From an uncultured Lachnospiraceae bacterium (lineage in GTDB: Bacteria > Bacillota > Clostridia > Lachnospirales > Lachnospiraceae): 20,985 nt of DNA. The position numbers and the translations under genes are program-made. The stretch lies in the NCBI GenBank assembly GCA_910587085.1, contig CAJUMC010000058.1, positions 1 to 20,985 of the forward strand, written 5' to 3'. Shown here piece by piece: positions 14,354 through 20,985 of the stretch (positions are counted from its first letter, which is position 1; each line of letters starts with the position of its first letter). The notes under the pieces are model-generated. The model did not search any database. It was not told the DNA's origin and worked only from the letters and a program-made list of their open reading frames with translations.

Positions 14354-16693
14354 TTATTTTTGTGATATGATATGGCACGGAACGGGGCGTCCCTCCTCGT
14401 CCGTAAGCGTCTGTTCTTTCTCCGACCAGAAAAACTTTCGGAGGCTGAATTTGCCGTCCTCGTAATCGTAGCCGTCCCCCGAGTCCTCGTACAGCTCATA
14501 CGCCGCATCCTGTCCGGAATAGACCATCAGCGCTGCGGGCATCCGCTCCGCCGTCGAGGCGGCCGCTTCTGAGACGGGGATAATGCTTCCGGCCCGCACA
14601 AACAGAGGGATTCTCTCAAGCGGTGCCTGTGTATCGATCCATATTCCGCCGCCGAATTTCCGGCCTGTCCAGAAATCGTACCAGCAGCATTTTCCCGGCA
14701 GATACACCCTTCTGGTATGCCGGTCTCCGGCAATCTTCGTGCCGTCCGGCTTAAAATACATCGGCGACGTAACCGGGCATACCATAATGCTTTCTCCGAA
14801 CATATACTGGTCACTGATATTAAGAACCGCGGGATCGTCCGGAAAATCAAACGCCAGCATTTTCATGATCGACCTGTCTTCCAGCCATACCTTCCCTGCG
14901 GCAGAATAGATATAGGGCATAAGCTCGTAGCGGAGTTTGTTCATGCGCAGCAGGGCTTGATAAACTTCATGATCCGTTCCGCTTATGCGCCAGAGCTCTC
15001 TTCGGCAGTCCGTTCCGTGGCCGCGGAACACGGGAAGAAAGCAGCCCCACTGATACCAGCGCACAAACAGTTCCCGGTAGGCCGGATCTTCGGCCGTATC
15101 ATTATAATCGCCGTCCCAGTACCAGTCCCGGCTCTTTTTGACGAAAAACGCCCCGATATCCGAGGTCCAGTAGGGCAGTCCGCTTGCACAAAAATTCAGG
15201 CCCGCTGCAATCTGCCGCCGCAGCGTATCCCAGCTGGCAGCGGTGTCGCCGGACCAGAGCACAGTTCCGAACCGCTGCTGTCCGATGTATGCACTTCTGG
15301 TAAGATTAAATACTCTTTTGCTGCTGTTTTCTCTTCTCTGTCCCTCGTAAATTCCCATGGCATGATAAAAGGAATATGCGTTGAGTTTGTCGGCAGGCAT
15401 ACGATCGGATACTTCCCTCACATATTCGGAATAGAGAACGGGCGGCTCGGGGCGCTCCCGGTGGCCCCACTCGGGGGCAAACGGTTCGCTGGAGTCGCAC
15501 CACCATGCATCCGTACCGCTGCGGAAAAGTTCTTCCCTCACCTGTTTCCAGTAAAGTTCCCGGCCTTTCTGATCAAAAGCATTGTAAATATCCGATGCGG
15601 GAAGAAGCAGATTATTTTCATGGAATTCCCTGTAATTTTCCGTGCTGCTGTCCATGTTTGGCCATATCGAAATCATGAAATGAATGTTTTTCTCGTGAAG
15701 CTGCCGTATCATGTCCTGCATATCCGGGAATCTTGTTTTGTCCAGCGTTTTCTGCCCCCACAAACCGTCGCTCCATGAGCACCAGTCGAGCACAATTCCG
15801 TCAAGCGATATTCCCCGCCGGCGGTGTTCGTCCGCGATCTGAAGAATTTCCTCCTGCGTTTCGTACCGTTCCTGGGACTGCAGGTAACCGAATGCCCAGC
15901 GCGGCAGCATCGAAGCCTTGCCGGTGAGCCTGCGGTATTCCGCCACCGTAGCGTTCATATCTCCGCCGTTTATAAAATAGTAATCCATTTCCGGCACGGC
16001 TTCCGTGTACAGATAGGAACCGTACAGGGAGTCGCTGAAAATAACAGGGCTGCCGGTGTTTATAAGGATACCGTATCCCAGGCTGGAAAGAAGAAACGGT
16101 ATGGAAATTTTACGGTTGCCCTGGTGCAGATAAAGGTACTGTCCGCGGAGATTGAGGGCTCCCTCCTCCTGCTGGCCCAGACCATACAGCGCTTCGCCCT
16201 CCTGCCATTCATAATGGACTCTTGTGTGATATAATTCTCTGCAGGGTACGCGGACAGCGTCGATTACGTATTCCTTGATTCCGTCGGCCGTTTCCACCCG
16301 TTCTGTCCGGCAGGCTTTTTCCAGCTTCATGGCCGTAAAGCGTTCCAGAGACCTGCTGTTTGTTTCTCTTTCTTTCAGCCGGAGCGTTCCGTCCGGATTC
16401 CAGAAGGAGATGGATGCTGTTTTGCGGTTTATTCTCAGTTCCAGACCGGGCATGGTAAGAACTATGTTTCCGCGGTCAGTCTGGCAGTCCCAATCCGGCG
16501 GGCATGGTTCGGCAGTGATATAATCGCTGTGCTCATCTGAAAAGCCGGTATTCTCCGTATAAGTAATACGGATGGTTCTGCCGGTCATCGGAAGCAGCCG
16601 GAGTTTCCCGCGGTCGGACGATAAATACAGTGCATCCTCTCTTTTTTCTATTTTTTTAATTTCCGGGCTGATTTGCGGCGGGGCGTATAACAT
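14354..16693 (-). CDS. GH31 alpha-glycosidase (alpha-glucosidase or alpha-xylosidase)
   Basis: The 779-residue enzyme has the standard GH31 layout: an N-terminal beta domain (to about 250), a TIM barrel, and a C-terminal beta region ending in a DUF5110-like YELYEDSGDGYDYEDG segment. The nucleophile motif is DAWWCDSSEP (D400) and the acid/base motif LWSGDTAASWDTLR (D483). GILINTG, LDWCSWSD and RYELMPYIYS are also family-typical. The WWxDSSEP form is closer to alpha-xylosidase/glucosyltransferase-type members such as BoGH31A than to YicI, but specificity cannot be set from the sequence. It has no signal peptide, so it acts on imported oligosaccharides in the cytoplasm. The start is supported by GGAGG 5 bases upstream. 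Its promoter is consensus-like and divergent from the YitT gene. Confidence 0.94.
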   Translation of the reverse strand: MLYAPPQISPEIKKIEKREDALYLSSDRGKLRLLPMTGRTIRITYTENTGFSDEHSDYITAEPCPPDWDCQTDRGNIVLTMPGLELRINRKTASISFWNPDGTLRLKERETNSRSLERFTAMKLEKACRTERVETADGIKEYVIDAVRVPCRELYHTRVHYEWQEGEALYGLGQQEEGALNLRGQYLYLHQGNRKISIPFLLSSLGYGILINTGSPVIFSDSLYGSYLYTEAVPEMDYYFINGGDMNATVAEYRRLTGKASMLPRWAFGYLQSQERYETQEEILQIADEHRRRGISLDGIVLDWCSWSDGLWGQKTLDKTRFPDMQDMIRQLHEKNIHFMISIWPNMDSSTENYREFHENNLLLPASDIYNAFDQKGRELYWKQVREELFRSGTDAWWCDSSEPFAPEWGHRERPEPPVLYSEYVREVSDRMPADKLNAYSFYHAMGIYEGQRRENSSKRVFNLTRSAYIGQQRFGTVLWSGDTAASWDTLRRQIAAGLNFCASGLPYWTSDIGAFFVKKSRDWYWDGDYNDTAEDPAYRELFVRWYQWGCFLPVFRGHGTDCRRELWRISGTDHEVYQALLRMNKLRYELMPYIYSAAGKVWLEDRSIMKMLAFDFPDDPAVLNISDQYMFGESIMVCPVTSPMYFKPDGTKIAGDRHTRRVYLPGKCCWYDFWTGRKFGGGIWIDTQAPLERIPLFVRAGSIIPVSEAAASTAERMPAALMVYSGQDAAYELYEDSGDGYDYEDGKFSLRKFFWSEKEQTLTDEEGRPVPCHIISQK

Positions 16694-16733
16694 GAGGGCC
16701 TCCTTTTTCTTATCGATTTGGTTTCATGAGATT

Positions 16734-16762
16734 ATTGTTGCATGCGTGCCGGTATTTGTCAA
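16734..16762 (-). promoter_or_regulatory. Promoter of the GH31 gene
   Basis: On the minus strand a consensus TTGACA (16757-16762) is followed after 17 bases by AACAAT (16734-16739). The leader would be about 35 bases, ending in an AGGAGG site just before the ATG at 16693. Confidence 0.75.
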
Positions 16763-16814
16763 GCCGCAGCGGCAGAGCATACTTCTCCCGGTTTGCGGCC
16801 CGGAACATTTGAAA

Positions 16815-16843
16815 TTGACGAAAACAAAACGGAGTGCTATATT
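16815..16843 (+). promoter_or_regulatory. Promoter of the YitT-family gene
   Basis: TTGACG (16815-16820), a 17-base spacer and TATATT (16838-16843). It lies about 50 bases from the divergent GH31 promoter and gives a leader of about 108 bases, which contains a small CCGC/GCGG inverted repeat (16859-16869). Confidence 0.75.
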
Positions 16844-16957
16844 TAGTATGATTTTAGACCGCCTAGCGGATAGAGGCAGTGCTGACGCGCGGGTAAATCA
16901 GGGCGGCATGAAGGCGAATACCCGGGCAACCGGGGAACGAAGGCGGACGGAGGTTAT

Positions 16958-17932
16958 ATGCAGAACGGAGATAAAATGAAAAAAATCAGGGGAAAGCTCG
17001 CTTCCGGCAGGGAAATAAAAAGCCCGGTCAACCGCAGACAGCGGCTTCAGAACGAGCTTCGAAGAATATTCTTTATCGTGATAGGAAATCTCATTTATGC
17101 GACGATCGTCAGCCTGTTTCTGCTGCCGGCAAAGCTGATGACAAGCGGTACGACCGGCATAGCGCTGGTAGTCAATCATATAACCGGCTTTTCCATTTCA
17201 GCGTTTGTGTTGATTTTCAATATTCTGATGCTGCTGGTCGGGTGGGTGCTGCTCGGCGGGCGTTTTGCGCTGTCCACAGTGGCCAGTTCATTGATTTATC
17301 CGGTGGCGCTGGAGATCTGCAGCCGCGTGTTTGACGGCGTTGTCATTACCGAAAACCGGATGCTGTGCACGATTTATACCGGCGTCGGCGTCGGGCTTGC
17401 GCTGGGGCTGGTACTCCGCAGCGGTGCGTCCACCGGAGGAATGGATATTCCGACGCTTGCGCTGAACCGGTATTTCAAAATCCCGGTATCCGTCAGCCTG
17501 TACGCTTTTGATTTCTGCATTATGCTCGCGCAGGCTTTCTACAATCCGGTGGAGAATGTGCTGTACGGCATTCTTCTTATTCTGCTGACTTCCCTCGCGC
17601 TTGATAAAATGATGCTGATGGGAACGACGAGGACGGAGGTGAAAATTATCAGCAGGAAAACGCAGGAGATCTGCGACGGAATCCTGACAAAGCTTGACCG
17701 GGGCGTGACGATCCTGAACGGGGAGGGCGGATATCTGCACCAGGAAGCACAGGTGGTTTTCAGCGTCGTATCAAACCGCGAGCTGCCGCAGATCGAGCGG
17801 ATTGTACGGGATATTGATCCGGAAAGCTTTATGGTGGTCAGCCGGGTAAGTGAGGTCTGGGGCCGGGGCTTTTCAATGAGTAAGAAATATGTTCCGGACG
17901 GAGCGGAACAGACGGACGGCAGCAGAGGGTAA
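16958..17932 (+). CDS. YitT family membrane protein with DUF2179 domain
   Basis: The 324-residue protein begins with a basic 35-residue tail and then has five or six transmembrane helices, including FFIVIGNLIYATIVSLFLLPA and IYTGVGVGLALGLVLR. The glycine-rich SGTTGIALVVNH and SGASTGGMDIPTL are typical of YitT proteins. The C-terminal cytoplasmic DUF2179 domain follows (RGVTILNGEGGYL, then FSVVSNRELPQIERIVRDIDPESF and SEVWGRGF). The function is not established; transport has been proposed for the family. ATG 16958 has GGAGG 4 bases upstream. An in-frame ATG at 16976 (MKKIRGKL) with GGAG before it is a credible alternative start, giving 318 residues. It has its own promoter and appears monocistronic; no clear terminator is seen. 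Confidence 0.92.
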   Translation: MQNGDKMKKIRGKLASGREIKSPVNRRQRLQNELRRIFFIVIGNLIYATIVSLFLLPAKLMTSGTTGIALVVNHITGFSISAFVLIFNILMLLVGWVLLGGRFALSTVASSLIYPVALEICSRVFDGVVITENRMLCTIYTGVGVGLALGLVLRSGASTGGMDIPTLALNRYFKIPVSVSLYAFDFCIMLAQAFYNPVENVLYGILLILLTSLALDKMMLMGTTRTEVKIISRKTQEICDGILTKLDRGVTILNGEGGYLHQEAQVVFSVVSNRELPQIERIVRDIDPESFMVVSRVSEVWGRGFSMSKKYVPDGAEQTDGSRG

Positions 17933-18047
17933 GGAAATAGATCCTGGGACAGGGTTGAATGAATTTATTAGGCTGTAAAAAACTGTAAACAAGGGGTATT
18001 TTGAAAGTACTGCATGGTTATGAGGGGGCGGCTGGACGTGCGTCGGT

Positions 18048-18143
18048 GAAGCAGGGAAGATAGAAAAGGCCGGCGTATTGCCGTACCTGTACCGTGCCTG
18101 TGCTTTCCGAGAAGCAGGGAAGACGAAAAGTACCGGCGCATTT
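18048..18143. repeat. Pair of imperfect direct repeats
   Basis: GAAGCAGGGAAGA occurs at 18048-18060 and 18111-18123. Each copy continues with a similar GAAAAG..CCGGCG.ATT stretch, so about 33 bases are related over a 63-base offset. The function is unknown. Confidence 0.65.
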
Positions 18144-18183
18144 TGCAGGAATTCCGAAAGCCAGAATACCGTGCATCTATCGG

Positions 18184-18192
18184 TGGTATAAT
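18184..18192 (+). promoter_or_regulatory. Extended -10 promoter upstream of the repeat array
   Basis: TGGTATAAT is a perfect TGn-TATAAT extended -10 element; no good -35 is visible at the right distance, which extended -10 promoters tolerate. Transcription would start near 18199, right at the beginning of the tandem array, and read into the SDR gene. Confidence 0.5.
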
Positions 18193-18202
18193 TTTGTTAT
18201 AT

Positions 18203-18444
18203 GTGGGAATGAAAACATACGGCAGAAGGGAGACTGCTGTAGAATGAAAACATGCGTCAGGATAGAGACGGTGTCAGAATAGCGACGATGTCAGAATGGA
18301 GACAATGTGAGAAGAGAGACAGTGTGAGAATAGCGATGGTGTCAGAATAGAAACGAAGTCAGAATGGAGACGGTGTCAGAACAAAAACGATGTCAGAATG
18401 GAGACTGCTGTAGAATGGAAATATGCTGTTGAATAAGGACTATA
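18203..18444 (+). repeat. Tandem array of about 14 degenerate 17-18 bp units
   Basis: Units begin at 18203, 18221, 18239, 18256, 18273, 18290, 18307, 18324, 18341, 18358, 18375, 18392, 18410 and 18428. The consensus is GTCAGAATGGAGACGGT. Central units are exactly 17 bases and the flanking ones 18. The two-unit block ending GAGACTGCT then GTAGAATG occurs at both ends (18221-18255 and 18392-18427), which suggests a higher-order duplication. There are no unique spacers, so it is not a CRISPR array, and 17 is not a multiple of three, so it is not a coding repeat. Confidence 0.9.
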
Positions 18445-18509
18445 TGAGGAATCATCGTACGAACACAGAAGCAGTATGTTAATCGGGAAATTAGAAAAGG
18501 AGGCGGACA

Positions 18510-19289
18510 ATGAAAAAATATGCGGTTATAACGGGGGCGAGCTCTGGGATCGGCAAGGAATTTGCAAAGCGGCTTGCGGCGCGCGGCTATGCGCTGGTGC
18601 TGGTGGCGCGGCGGGAGGAGCGCCTGAAGAAGCTGGCCGGATCGCTGAAGACGGAATGTGAGATATTTGCGGCGGATCTGACGAAGCGCTCCGAGTGCGA
18701 GCGGCTCTGCGAACAGCTGCAGGCTCTTGAGGTGGAGGTGTTTATCAACAACGCGGGCTTCGGAGAATGCGGCCGTTTTTCGGAAACGGATACGGAAAAG
18801 GAGCTTGATATGATTCGGCTGAATACTGCTGCGGCTTATCTGCTGACCAAGCGCATGGTGCAGCGCTTCCGCGCACAGGGCGGCGGCTGGCTGCTGAACG
18901 TGGCGTCTTCCGCCGGTCTTCTTCCGGCGGGGCCTTACATGGCGTGCTATTATGCGACCAAAGCTTTTGTGACAAGCCTGACGAGGGCGGCAGCGCGGGA
19001 ACTCGCGGAGGAGGGGAGTCCGGTCTATGTGGGCTGTCTCTGCCCGGGGCCGGTGGATACCGAATTCAACGATGTGGCGAACGTGGAATTTGCTCTGAAG
19101 GGAATCCGCCCGGGCTACTGCGCCGGCTATGCGCTCGACCAGATGTTCCGGAAGCGGAGGACGGTGATTGTGCCGACGGTGAAGATACGGCTTGGAGTGA
19201 CGCTGGGGCGGCTGCTCCCGCAGCGGGCCGTTGTGGCGGTCGCGGGGCGGCAGCAGAAAAGGAAGCTGGCAAAAAACAGGGGATGTTGA
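18510..19289 (+). CDS. Short-chain dehydrogenase/reductase, NAD(P)-dependent
   Basis: The 259-residue protein is a classical SDR. It shows the TGASSGIG dinucleotide-binding motif (8-15), R34-R35 after the second strand suggesting NADP preference, NNAG (80-83), N105, catalytic S134, Y147 and K151 (CYYATK), and PGPVDTEF after strand 6. The subgroup with a C-terminal basic tail resembles DltE/YqjQ-type oxidoreductases acting on keto groups of lipids or small molecules; the substrate is unknown. GGAGG lies 7 bases before the ATG. Transcription appears to come through the upstream repeat array. The gene converges with the LRR protein gene 19 bases away, and its stop TGA lies in the hairpin that terminates that neighbour. 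Confidence 0.93.
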   Translation: MKKYAVITGASSGIGKEFAKRLAARGYALVLVARREERLKKLAGSLKTECEIFAADLTKRSECERLCEQLQALEVEVFINNAGFGECGRFSETDTEKELDMIRLNTAAAYLLTKRMVQRFRAQGGGWLLNVASSAGLLPAGPYMACYYATKAFVTSLTRAAARELAEEGSPVYVGCLCPGPVDTEFNDVANVEFALKGIRPGYCAGYALDQMFRKRRTVIVPTVKIRLGVTLGRLLPQRAVVAVAGRQQKRKLAKNRGC

Positions 19290-19300
19290 AACATCCCCTG
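19271..19300 (-). terminator. Terminator of the LRR surface protein gene
   Basis: CAGGGGATGT (19277-19286) pairs perfectly with ACATCCCCTG (19291-19300) around a TGAA loop. On the minus strand the stem is followed by six T (19271-19276), 9 bases after the LRR stop codon. On the plus strand there is no T run, so it mainly serves the minus-strand gene although it includes the SDR stop codon (19287-19289). Confidence 0.85.
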
Positions 19301-19308
19301 CGCAACCG

Positions 19309-20688
19309 CTACTTCACCGTCACCTTGCACTTATACTCCTTCCCGTATATTGTCGCGGTAATTGTCGCCGTGCCGGTGCTTACCGCGTACAGGTTTCCGA
19401 CGCTGTCCACCGCCACGATCTTTTTATTGCTGGAACGCCATCTTTCCGCCTTTGCGCCGCTGTTGAAGCGGAGGGCAAATTTGGAGCCTGTGCCGAGAAC
19501 AACGTTTTCCTCTGCCAGCTTTAGCTCGGCCACCTTCGTTCCGCATTTTTTTATTGTGCCCTCCAGTTTTTTGGCTTCCGCGATATCCGTTACATAAATG
19601 GTCTGGGCGAGGGGCACGGTGTAGTTTACTCTATTGACGTTGTCCGCAAATTCTTTCAGCTGCGGCGGGATGGTCAGTGTCTTCAGCTTCGTGCAATGCT
19701 CAAACGCGTGTTCTCCCAGCTTTTCCAGCGAGGCCGGGAGAGTGAGGCGCTCCAGTGCCTTGCAATAGCTAAAAACACGATCAATATCTGTCAGGGTATT
19801 GGACAGGCGGATATCCGTCAATTTAAGGCAGCCTTCGAAGGCATGCACCCCTATCCTTGTGACGGAATCCTCCATGCGTACCGTTGTCAGAGCCCGACAA
19901 TATGCAAATGCGCTTGTTCCGATTTGCACTACACTATCTGGAATGATAACTTTTTCCAGTCTGCTTTCTATCTCGTCGGGTGTATGAAATGCCAGGCTAG
20001 CAATCTTTTTTACATTATCAGGAATAACAACGGTTCCGGTACAATGATGCCCGCATATGAGAATTCCGTTTACGATCCACAGGTCGCCTCTTGCTTCGTC
20101 CTTCCAATAATTCTGCCATAACTGCGTGTTCCCGAAAACGTTATATCCAATCTCCCGCAGCTGTTCCAGGCCGGTTACTGTCTCCAGGTTTTTACATAAC
20201 CAGAATACTTCATTACCCAATATCTCCACAGTCTCCAGATTTGCTTCCTCCAGCATCCGGCAATCTTTAAAGGCCCCTTCCTCAATGATCTTTGTCCTAG
20301 ACAGGTCAATCTCCCGGATTGAGCTGTTGTAGAAAGCATAGGCTCCGATTTCTGTTACGGTATCCGGAAGAAGTACCTTTTGGATATAGGTATTTTTATA
20401 AAAGGCCGATTTGCCGACTTTGGTCACCCCGTCCGGAACCGTCACCACTTCCTCCGTCCCGTGATATTTTACCAGGACGCCGTCCGCGTCGATTTCAAAG
20501 TCAGAATCCTGCGGTACTTTGCTGATTGCGGCATTGGAAGTCTCTTCCCCGGCATCCAACGGTTTTTTAGTGTCTGTGCAATAAAAAATTTCCTCCCCGG
20601 TTTCCGGCTCCGCCGCCTTTCCCGGTACCGGCGGCAGCCAGGCAGAAAGCAGACCGGCAAACAGGCCCATAATGACAAATTTTTTCAT
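19309..20688 (-). CDS. BspA-type leucine-rich repeat secreted protein with Ig-like domain
   Basis: The preferred start is ATG 20688 (MKKFVIMGLFAGLL, a signal peptide cleaved around PGKAAE), preceded by GGAGG at 5 bases; an upstream in-frame start at 20799 lacks such support. The mature protein carries BspA/LRR_5 repeats from about residue 70 to 370, each with the pattern IP..V..IG..AF..C..L..V. Examples are LLPDTVTEIGAYAFYNSS, VVIPDNVKKIASLAFH and IIPDSVVQIGTSAFAYCRAL, broken by a DLWIVNGILICG insert typical of gut Clostridia homologues. The last 70 residues form a Big_2-like bacterial Ig domain (LRFNSGAKAERWRSSNKKIVAVDS...GTATITATIYGKEYKCKVTVK). No LPxTG or other anchor is visible, so it is probably released or loosely wall-associated. 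The likely role is adhesion or protein binding. Confidence 0.92.
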   Translation of the reverse strand: MKKFVIMGLFAGLLSAWLPPVPGKAAEPETGEEIFYCTDTKKPLDAGEETSNAAISKVPQDSDFEIDADGVLVKYHGTEEVVTVPDGVTKVGKSAFYKNTYIQKVLLPDTVTEIGAYAFYNSSIREIDLSRTKIIEEGAFKDCRMLEEANLETVEILGNEVFWLCKNLETVTGLEQLREIGYNVFGNTQLWQNYWKDEARGDLWIVNGILICGHHCTGTVVIPDNVKKIASLAFHTPDEIESRLEKVIIPDSVVQIGTSAFAYCRALTTVRMEDSVTRIGVHAFEGCLKLTDIRLSNTLTDIDRVFSYCKALERLTLPASLEKLGEHAFEHCTKLKTLTIPPQLKEFADNVNRVNYTVPLAQTIYVTDIAEAKKLEGTIKKCGTKVAELKLAEENVVLGTGSKFALRFNSGAKAERWRSSNKKIVAVDSVGNLYAVSTGTATITATIYGKEYKCKVTVK

Positions 20689-20786
20689 AATTACCTCCGA
20701 TTCTTCTATCCAGATCCTTTTTTGTTTCCTCCGCGCTGCCCGCCTGCTTTCGGTTGACGGATGCAGCGCAAAGGAATAAAGGAGGA

Positions 20787-20811
20787 GGGAAGGAAGCAAA
20801 AAATCCTTCCC
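20787..20811. other. Hairpin upstream of the LRR gene
   Basis: GGGAAGGA (20787-20794) and TCCTTCCC (20804-20811) form an 8-bp stem with a 9-base A-rich loop. It lies between the stop of the truncated last gene and the LRR start. The T run falls in the loop on the minus strand, so it is not a classical terminator. Confidence 0.35.
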
Positions 20812-20851
20812 CTTTCCCTTCGCGCATCGTCATTGGCATAACAAACCAAGA

Positions 20852-20985
20852 TCAGTTTTTGTTTGCCCGGTCAAATACAGCACAGTGTTCGTTATAATAG
20901 GTACTGTCCACCAGTTTTACATACTGGCTCAGGTGCTTCTGTGTGAATTCCCCAATGTAAGAATCAGAGGGCAAGCCCGCCAGCA
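20852..20985 (-). CDS. 3' end of an unidentified minus-strand gene
   Basis: The minus strand reads openly from the window edge to TGA at 20852-20854 and gives 43 residues, including EFTQKHLSQYVKLVDSTYY and ending CAVFDRANKN. The amphipathic, well-balanced composition looks like real protein rather than noise, but the fragment is too short to assign a family. It precedes the LRR gene by about 165 bases in the same direction. Confidence 0.5.
   Translation of the reverse strand, partial: LAGLPSDSYIGEFTQKHLSQYVKLVDSTYYNEHCAVFDRANKN

Larger units (their letters stand above)
17933..18509. other. Repeat-rich gene-free region upstream of the SDR gene
   Basis: I see no protein-coding gene here; the only ORF of any length (18094-18282) runs through repeats and has no ribosome binding site. 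The stretch contains an imperfect direct repeat (18048-18080 and 18111-18143), an extended -10 promoter (18184-18192) and a tandem repeat array of about 14 units (18203-18444), followed by 65 bases to the SDR start. Confidence 0.65.

Noticed and set aside
14308..14465. Small plus-strand gene after an AAAGGAGG site at 14308-14315
   Set aside because: At the expected spacing the codon is ATC, not a start; the next ATG (14337) is 21 bases away and the frame runs into the GH31 coding region.
14717..15778. 353-residue plus-strand open frame
   Set aside because: Antisense to GH31, where D400 and D483 motifs prove the minus-strand frame.
18094..18282. 62-residue open frame in the repeat region
   Set aside because: It enters the 17-bp array in one arbitrary frame and has no ribosome binding site.
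18203..18444. Possible CRISPR array
   Set aside because: Units are contiguous 17-18 bp copies with no unique spacers, and no cas genes are in the window.

Overview
The window looks like chromosomal DNA of a gut Firmicute, most likely a Lachnospiraceae-type Clostridium relative. The evidence is strong GGAGG-type ribosome binding sites, a C-terminally membrane-anchored pullulanase, a YitT/DUF2179 protein, a BspA-type leucine-rich repeat surface protein, and a base composition that is moderately GC-rich except for one AT-rich patch. The assignment is an inference from gene content; no rRNA or other taxonomic marker is present.

Left end (1-3800, accessory). The 3' part of an XRE-type regulator is followed by a frameshifted remnant of an IS256-family transposase (minus strand). 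Next comes a two-gene minus-strand operon, an ABC/AAA15-type ATPase followed with a 1-base TAATG overlap by a DUF3226 TOPRIM-like protein. This architecture resembles ATPase-TOPRIM phage-defence modules (PARIS, OLD/Gabija, AbiL-like) but I cannot assign it to a named system. A 600-base AT-rich gap with a four-copy 16-bp tandem repeat closes the patch.

Centre (3806-8967, plus strand). A secreted, membrane-anchored type I pullulanase has its own clear promoter and terminator. It is followed by a 2H-phosphoesterase gene overlapping a six-helix membrane protein gene, then a small protein with an HEGEH zinc-protease-like motif and two CxxC pairs, closed by a strong terminator.

Minus-strand run (9053-16693). 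In transcription order: a GH31 alpha-glycosidase, a compact Cu/Zn superoxide dismutase, an AraC regulator with a C-terminal GyrI-like domain, a short UvrA-like ATPase lacking the UvrB-binding domain, and a beta-lactamase-fold serine hydrolase. The last three look like one operon, plausibly a toxic-compound response module; GH31 and SodC are probably separate units.

Right end (16694-20985). Two well-formed divergent promoters serve GH31 (minus) and a YitT membrane protein (plus). A 577-base gene-free stretch contains an array of about 14 units of 17-18 bp (18203-18444) that starts just after an extended -10 promoter and forms the leader of a short-chain dehydrogenase gene. That gene converges with the BspA-type LRR protein; the LRR terminator hairpin covers the dehydrogenase stop codon. 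The window ends in the 3' end of an unidentified minus-strand gene.

The most interesting items are the ATPase/DUF3226 pair and the 17-bp repeat leader.
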